Shown here: piece by piece, positions 1-6,500 of the stretch | Numbering within the stretch: the first letter of the stretch is position 1 | Layout: the number at the start of each line of letters is the position of its first letter | From: an uncultured Fretibacterium sp. | Lineage (GTDB): Bacteria; Synergistota; Synergistia; Synergistales; Aminobacteriaceae | DNA length: 8,629 bases | NCBI GenBank assembly: GCA_937915755.1 | Contig: CALGGR010000059.1 | Coordinates: forward strand, 1 to 8,629 | Reading direction: 5' to 3' | The notes under the pieces: model-generated | Told to the model about the DNA's origin: nothing | The model's input: only the letters and a program-made list of their open reading frames with translations | The model's database searches: none | Translations under genes and position numbers: made by a program

Positions 1-2
1 TT

Positions 3-395
3 ATGGAGCTAGAGGACACCGCCTACCGGCATGGAGTATATCCTCTTCTGCGTGGTATGGATAGGAATTTGCGAGAACAGAAGGACAGCCTTAATGACTT
101 AAGCCGAGAAGCCGGAGCACACTTCAAGTTATTAGAGCGCGATATATGCTCGGTAAAAGAAGATATAAGCAGCATAAAGGGTACAGTGTCCGAAGTTGAA
201 GGCAGAGTGTTATCACTTCGGGATGATGTATCAGACGTGAAAGGGGACGTAAAAGCCCTGGAAGTGAAAACAGATGGTATAGACAAGCGTATAGAAGACC
301 TAAAAGAAAATCAAAATAAATGGTTTATGGTGCTTGGATTTCTGATAGCAGCATTGCCGATACTGTTGCCATTGATAGAGAAATATATCAAATAG
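3..395 (+). CDS. Coiled-coil protein with C-terminal membrane anchor (XhlA/holin-associated-like), 5' end uncertain
   Basis: The product is 130 residues and ends in TAG. Residues about 44-103 form a regular coiled coil: hydrophobic residues recur in a 3-4 pattern (I48, V51, I55, I58, V62, V65, V69, L72, V76, V79, V83, L86, then I93, I97, L100) for about eight heptads. A single hydrophobic segment follows at about 107-125 (W107 to I125), then a short basic tail (EKYIK). There is no signal peptide, so the coil should lie on one side of the membrane. An N-terminal coil, one terminal membrane helix and a basic tail is the plan of XhlA-type phage lysis proteins, although this one is longer (XhlA is about 90 residues). 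Other coiled-coil anchors of phages or plasmids are possible. Only two bases precede the first ATG, so its ribosome binding site cannot be seen and the true start could lie outside. An immediately downstream gene encodes another small membrane protein, which suggests a lysis-type cassette. The function is inferred. Confidence 0.75.
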   Translation: MELEDTAYRHGVYPLLRGMDRNLREQKDSLNDLSREAGAHFKLLERDICSVKEDISSIKGTVSEVEGRVLSLRDDVSDVKGDVKALEVKTDGIDKRIEDLKENQNKWFMVLGFLIAALPILLPLIEKYIK

Positions 396-403
396 AAGGA
401 GAG
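394..403 (+). promoter_or_regulatory. Strong Shine-Dalgarno site for the small membrane gene
   Basis: AGAAGGAGAG lies directly after the stop codon of the coiled-coil gene. Its AAGGAG core (396-401) is 8 bases upstream of the ATG at 410, which is ideal spacing. It is the main reason to believe that translation starts at 410 despite the TGA five codons later. It also implies that the two forward genes share one transcript. Confidence 0.8.
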
Positions 404-409
404 ATATAG

Positions 410-526
410 ATGAGCACGTCAACATGAGATGAACGGCAAGCGGCATTAGAGCTGTTCGGTATACTGTTAGTGCTAATCCCGATAGCAGTAGAGCTAATAA
501 GCAGACTAACGACAATAGCGAAGTAA
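410..526 (+). CDS. Small single-span membrane protein with an in-frame TGA at codon 6
   Basis: From the ATG at 410, the frame reads MSTST, then TGA at 425-427, then 32 sense codons beginning DERQAALELF and ending in TAA at 524-526. If TGA is read as Trp, the product is 38 residues. It would have a charged start (W-DER), one hydrophobic helix (about residues 13-31, including GILLVLIPIAVELI) and a short basic end (SRLTTIAK). A good ribosome binding site 8 bases upstream and the membrane-helix pattern argue that this is, or was, a gene. It follows the coiled-coil membrane gene by 14 bases, as in two-component holin-like cassettes. The TGA may be a point mutation (TGG to TGA), a readthrough site or phage recoding of TGA to Trp. 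No restart with a ribosome binding site is visible after the TGA. Under the standard code it must be called a pseudogene or a 5-residue peptide. Its family is not recognised. Confidence 0.5.
431..457 (+). other. Short hairpin just downstream of the in-frame TGA
   Basis: GAACGGC (431-437) can pair with GCTGTTC (451-457), giving seven pairs, one of them G-T, around a 13-base loop. It starts three bases after the TGA at 425-427. That is where structures promoting readthrough or recoding sit, but a 7-bp stem of this kind could also arise by chance. It does not have the recognisable form of a bacterial selenocysteine insertion element. Confidence 0.2.
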
Positions 527-534
527 AGAGAAGC

Positions 535-570
535 CCGCCCCTGAGAACCAGAGGCGGTTAATTTTAATTT
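535..570. terminator. Probable bidirectional terminator between convergent genes
   Basis: CCGCC (535-539) pairs with GGCGG (553-557). A C/A mismatch and two further pairs (C541-G551, T542-A550) extend the stem around a 7-base loop. On the + strand the stem is followed by TTAATTTTAATTT, a reasonable T-rich tract. On the - strand it is followed by GCTTCTCTTTACTT, a weaker one. It lies between the TAA of the small membrane frame (524-526) and the TAA of the giant gene (569-571), where converging transcripts would need to end. The T tract overlaps the last codon of the giant gene. Confidence 0.6.
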
Positions 571-3500
571 AGAAGGACAAAGTATATTTCATGCGCTGAT
601 AGAACTTGTCAGCTTTTCGCAAAATCTTTCGTTCCTCTCTAGGAAGCCACTTCAAGAAGCGCATTTGTTCAAAATCATCAAGGCCGTACATTGGGTTCAT
701 AGAACTGACCGAAGCCTCCAAGCCTTTATCAACGCCTCCTGCCCTGTAAAACTCCTTCAAGTACTTGCGCATCATCTTCTTATCGCCGAAGTGAGCAGCA
801 GTTCGAGCATTATAGAGAGCCTCACCCTGTTTAGTCTGAGCAAAGCCGTCATAAACTCTGCCTAGTACCTGTTCCTGAAATTGTCTCTTTCTGGAGAGGA
901 TGTACCAGTAAGCAGCCTCTTCGGTTTTCTGAGTACTGGCGATACTGCTGGACAACTCCCAAGCCGGAGCATGAGGTTTGCCTGTGAGCACTTTGTAGTA
1001 CCAATCGAGAGCGAGGGACTGAGCGACATACTCCCAATTATCGCGGATACTAGACGGGTGCTCAACGTCAGGATACAGTTTTTTGCCTGTGAGGAGTTCA
1101 ACAGCACCCTTGAAGAACGGGTTGAAGTTATTGATGAGCTTGCTTAACGGTCCGTCGGTAATTCTGTTCGCAAGTTCAGTGAAAGTAATGCGACCGTCAA
1201 AAAGCTCCTTCAAGTCTCTGGGTAAAGTCTCAACGCCGATAGTCTCGAAGAAGTCGAAAGCTGAGCCTAAACGGTTTAAGTAGAGAACTTCACCAGTGCG
1301 TTCGTTAGTGTTGAGTGTCAGGTGCGGTTGTGCTCGAACGTCCGGAGTGAGTTTAGCGTCATTCTCGCCGTTTAGCTTGTTGAATATGGAGAGAATGAGC
1401 ATGAGAGGAGCAGCGAGAGCCAGAGTAATAGCGAACCTCATAGCATAGACGGGAGAACGTCCGAGCTTTCTGAAGAGCTTACGGAAGTTGCTGCTGTCGT
1501 CCTCGTCCCAATCGCCGCCGTTATTGCCTTTAGGAGGTTTATTGCCGTTACCGCCGCCGCCGAAGAACCGGTTAATGAAATCATCGCCGTGCTTGCGTAT
1601 CCAGTATTCAAGGTAACTGTTACCGCTCCAAATATTTCTGTACATCTGAACGGAGCGTCTGAAATTGACTTCAACCCAAGAGATGAAGGACATCCAAGAG
1701 TTATCACGAAGCCACTTAGTATTCTGGCTAATCTGGTCATACGCACCTAAAGTCTCATTAGCCATCTTGAAGGCCATATCGTAAATGTCGCCTCTAAGTG
1801 CGTTGACTTCATCAGGTTTGCTCATGCTGTAGAAAGCCGGATTGCCGTTATTCTCTTTGAGCATGTTGACGTAAGCGAGGAAGGAGGCATAACGCAAAAT
1901 AGCTTCTCTGAACTCAGTAAGTTTAGTTGCGAGCTTCATATATCCCTTAAACATGTTGAGTGTCATTTTGAGGGGGCTGATATGCTTTTTCTCTGATAGC
2001 AGATTAGCGAAGTCCTGCAAGTCTTCCCAGTTATGGAGTAATTCTTCTCTGCTTTCAGCGGTTAAAGCTCCGCCGCGTTTCTGGAACTCAGCGAGAAGTC
2101 CCGTAGCTTCCCCGCCATGAATGTATATCTTCTTTAGTTCGTTGAAAGCCTGTTTTACGTACATTAATGCTTCAGGGTTACCCTGTAGCACAGCCTCCAA
2201 GTCGCCGAAGAAGTTGCGCCAGTTGTACTTGATGACGCGCCCGCTGACAGGAGAGAAGAGCACCCAAGATTTGAATGCGCTCATAGCCTTTCGGGCAGCC
2301 TTGCCTAGCAGACCTTGAGGAGTAGATTTGCCCATGTCGTTAAGTGTCTTAGCCAGAGCGGACGGTATGACCCATAGCTGTTTGTCTCCGCCCATAGAGA
2401 GGGCATTACCGATGTCGGAGAGAGGCATACCGAGCAGTTCATCAATATTCTGCTGAGCAATCATCATGACGTTTTCGGGGACAGACGACGCGGAGAAGAT
2501 GAGCTTGCTGTCGACAGGCGACCAGATGTCGTAATCATCAGGTATCAAGTCCTGCCATGTAGTGAACTTTTTGCCGAGCATCTTCTTAAGGTTACTGTCT
2601 TTATGGAGGCCAGAACGGATGAAGCGTTGAGCAGCGGCTTTAGGTCTGCCATTATCCTGAAGACCCGCGAGCCAGCCGACATAACGTGTGAACTCATCGC
2701 GGTATTTGGGCGGTAACTGCTCCAGAGTGCCTGCCATAGTCATAGCATAGAGGACTTCACGCCATTCATGATTATCGCCTTCCGGTAAATCGCCCTGTTT
2801 AGCCATCTTGAAGAGCCTAGCGACAGATTGAGCCTGTTTTCTGTTTAGAATGCTGTTGAGCTGTTTGTTAGCGGCTTCGAATAAGTCCTCATCATTGGAG
2901 TAATTATCTTTGAGTGTGTCAATGAGCTGTGATAATGCCTCGTTTTTATTGCGTTCAAATGCTTGCCGTTTGAGGTCTTCAGCGATGTCGTAAGCCTCTC
3001 TGAGTTTAGCGAGAGTATGAAGTATCTTAATATCGCCGTTCATGCGTGCCCAGACTTCGCCCATAGCAGTAATCCAGTCAGAAGAAATATCTTTTTCAGA
3101 GCCTTCACGGTGTTTGAGGTAACCGCGTTTTGTGGGGTTGCGTAAAGTAGCTCTTGAGCCGCCATGAGCCTGTTCGAAGTATTCAAGTACGACATGCCTG
3201 AAGTAGTGTTCGCGTTTTAGCTTGTCCCTAACGTTATAGAGGTGCAGTGTGTCGGCAGCATCAGCGAGGTCATGAGCTAGTTCACGGCCTAAGATTTCAG
3301 CTTTCTCGATAGCGTCAGCAACGGCGTTGTTACGGTCAACTTCCTTCATGATTTTGCTGTATTCAGCTTCGAGAGTATCAGAACTGAAGCCCCACGGCAG
3401 AGCAGCATTCTCGTCAAGTTCTTTAGTCTCGTGGAGGTCAAGCAACTGCATAGCCCTAGAGAACAAATCGAAGTCATCATCATTGAGTTTGTATGTGATA

Positions 3501-6500
3501 GCGCGCATACGTTTGACGGTGTCCTGAACGTCAGTTTTTCTTTCTCTGTTTAGCTTGCGCAACAATTCCTGAGCATATACGAGTTCTTTATGTCCTGCGA
3601 GTTCCGGTAAATCACTTCTCCAGCCTTTAATGGCATCATGAGCGAACCGAGCGACACGGTCAAGTAATCTTCCTTTATTAACCTTCTTGGAGGACTGATA
3701 GCGTTCTTCAGTATCAGGGTTATCGAAGGCATAAGGAGAAGAGTTGATGTAGGGGTTCTCGTCAGGGTCAGGTCTGAAGAATGGGTGAACAGCATAGAGT
3801 TTCTCACTGTCTGGGATATTTGAGTTAATATCGTCAGAAGTTTCCTCCATGATGTCATTTGCGAAGCGGCTGACAACGACACGTAATACAGGATTTTCCT
3901 GAATGAGTTTATTAAGTATAGAGTTATTCCCGCTGGGCAGGAAAATTCTTCTTTTGCTGTTGATGATTTCAAGAATAGCCCCGTTTTGCGTAAGTGTTTT
4001 CTCTTGGAAGAAGTCGAAGTTGAGTATTTCGAGCCTCTTTTCACCATTTACGCGGGAGAATTTGAGCTTCAGGTTATTGGAGAGAGTAGCCACCATGCCC
4101 TGCTGATTGAGTTCAGAGAGTAGTTGTTCAACGGAGTACTTTTTGCTGCTGTCATACTGAACGCCTAAAGCATAAAGAGTTGTCTTGAGGTCTTTTTCAG
4201 GTATAAGTCTGCCCAAGAAACTTTTACCGTCATCAGTAGTAACCCTCTGAACTCTGAGATTAGATGTGCCTAGACGTTTCCATATGGGTAGCAGAACACC
4301 TGTAATCATATGCCGTTTTTCTGAGTAAGTAGGAGGCAGCTGTTTAATCTGTTCGTTCCAAATTCTTTCAGCGTCCGACTGATTGAGTTTAGTGAAGTGC
4401 CTTAACTGTCTTGGGGACTGATTATTGAGGATATAGTCCGAAGTCTCAGTAGTTCCTTTTCTAGGGTTGACGTAGTAGAGAGTGAATGCTTGAGATGTTA
4501 TACCGTCTTCAATCTCAGTTTTGCTTCTTTTGCGAGGTACAGCGGCAACGATTTCGCCTGTATCCATGAGGTAAAATGCACTAGGTTTTTTGCTCATAAC
4601 GTTATCCCAAGTACGAGGATTGAGAGCTTTGACGAGTTCCAGTTCGACATATTTAGTTTCAGTGCCGTATTCTCTGTTGCGGTTAATGGTAACTTCCTGA
4701 AGTATATTGATTTTGTCAGCCCTGATACTTTCAGTACGTCTATCAAGAGTGCCAAGAGTTTGTGCGATTTCCTTACTACGTTTTGAGCACTCGTTAAAGC
4801 GTTCAAATAATTTTTTCTGTTCAGCGACTTTCATAGAGAGAATACGGTTAAGGAAGCGTGTAACGTCAGGGATATTATTTTTGCCGTTTGACGAGAACAT
4901 ATCCGGGTTAAAGCCAAGCTGTTCAAGGACTTCGTCAGGGTTAGGGAACTCCGGATATTCGCCGCGCAGTAAATTGATGAAGAGCTGTTTAACCGCGTCC
5001 TGCATGTAAGTAGCTTCAAGGTTATCATCTTCTGAAAATAGCCCTTGAGTAGTCATTTTGCGTTCGCCGGTAGTGAGAGCACCGAGCTGAAACAGTCTTC
5101 TTGCGATGCTAGAGATAAAGCGTTTCTGTCCCGGCACGTCAGTAGTAACGAGTACATATTCCGGCTGGTGAGCTTCATTACTTCTGTGAGTTCTGCCAAG
5201 TCCCTGCATGGCTTTATCAGCTCTCCATCCACCTTGAAGGAGGTAGTGAATGCGTTTCTGTTGGTTCTTAATGTCGTTGCTTGCGTGATAGCTAGCCCCC
5301 GTGCCGCCTTTTTCGGAGAATATGAGTATGCGTTTTCTTCCTTCGTTGAAGTCGTTGATTTCCGCCTGAATTTTTCTGTCATTTCTCTTTTCTTCAACTC
5401 TTTTCCCGTTAGCGTCAAAAACGAAGCGTCGAGAACGTCCTGTAACTTCAGCGACAGCATCAGGGCCGAAGTGGTCAATGATGAGGTCAAGAGGACTTTC
5501 AGGGAATTGCTTTATGGAGTTTACTTTAGCGATGAGTTCATCACGCATACGTACAGCTTCTAGGTTCTCTACTGGTTTCCCATAACTGTCAAGTACCGGC
5601 CTTGTTTTTACTTTCCCGTCTTCGTCCTCGTATTCTTCCATCATTTGGACAGGGAAGCAGGTATTAAGGAAGTTAAGCATAGTTTCTTTTGGAGATATAT
5701 CGAGGTCTTCATATGAAATTTCCTCACCTTCTTTTGCCGACTGTTTGAGTTTGTCGAGAGCGTCATTCTGGTTAGCCTCAAAGGTGTTAGTAAGCTGAAT
5801 GACAATAGAATTACCAGCTTCAAGCTGTTTATCGATGTCCTGTATCATGGCAGGAGTTTGCATGGTAATAATGATTTGGTTGAAGAACCTTTGATTAGCC
5901 CCCCAATATTTACTAGTAGCACTGCCAATCCCTTTATTTTTTTCACCGCCGCACAATGCAATAGCTTTGTCCATATTCATATGTATAATCTGCCAGCATT
6001 CAGCGACTGTATCATAGACAGCAATTTGATGTGGATTAAGGTTGTGTAACATAGTCCTGAAAGTAACGCCGTCCATAGACAGACTTCTAGCATTAAACAG
6101 CCCCATAGCTTTGAGGTCTCTAGCAACGAGTTCCATAGCAGCCGTCCCGCCTTTATTGATGGAGGACACGAAGTCTTCAGCATTAGTAAAGCCGCTCCCG
6201 CCGACAGAAGAGTTACCCCACAGCCCTAAACGTTTGAGCATAGCCAGATTACGAACTTCCGTAGCTCCAGTAGCGGAGACATAAAGCACTCTAGCTTCAG
6301 GGAAGGCATCAATAAAATCACTTGTATTAATGGCAGAAACGGCAGCTTTAGTTTTGCCGAACTTTTTCTTTTGAGGCAGTACGTTATTGACGTTATGGCA
6401 TTCATCGAGGACGATAACGCCATCGAAGTCTTCACCGAGCCAATTTTTGAGCTGCTGAATTCTTGCGCCTTTCATGTAGCTGTAAGCAGTAAATATGATA

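Noticed and set aside
410..427. The 5-residue peptide MSTST as a leader peptide
   Set aside because: No attenuator or regulated gene follows, and the continuing frame encodes a membrane helix, so an interrupted gene explains it better.
425..457. Selenocysteine insertion at the TGA
   Set aside because: The hairpin lacks the typical bacterial SECIS form, and a short membrane helix protein is not a plausible selenoprotein.
300..515. Reverse hydrophobic 71-codon frame
   Set aside because: It is antisense to the two membrane-helix coding stretches. Hydrophobicity on the opposite strand is a by-product.
3550..4047. Reverse 165-codon frame overlapping the giant gene in another frame
   Set aside because: It is a shifted reading of the same strand with a composition typical of out-of-frame translation.
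5045..5563. Forward 172-codon frame inside the helicase region
   Set aside because: It is antisense to conserved helicase sequence, its product has no recognisable motif, and it has no convincing start signal.
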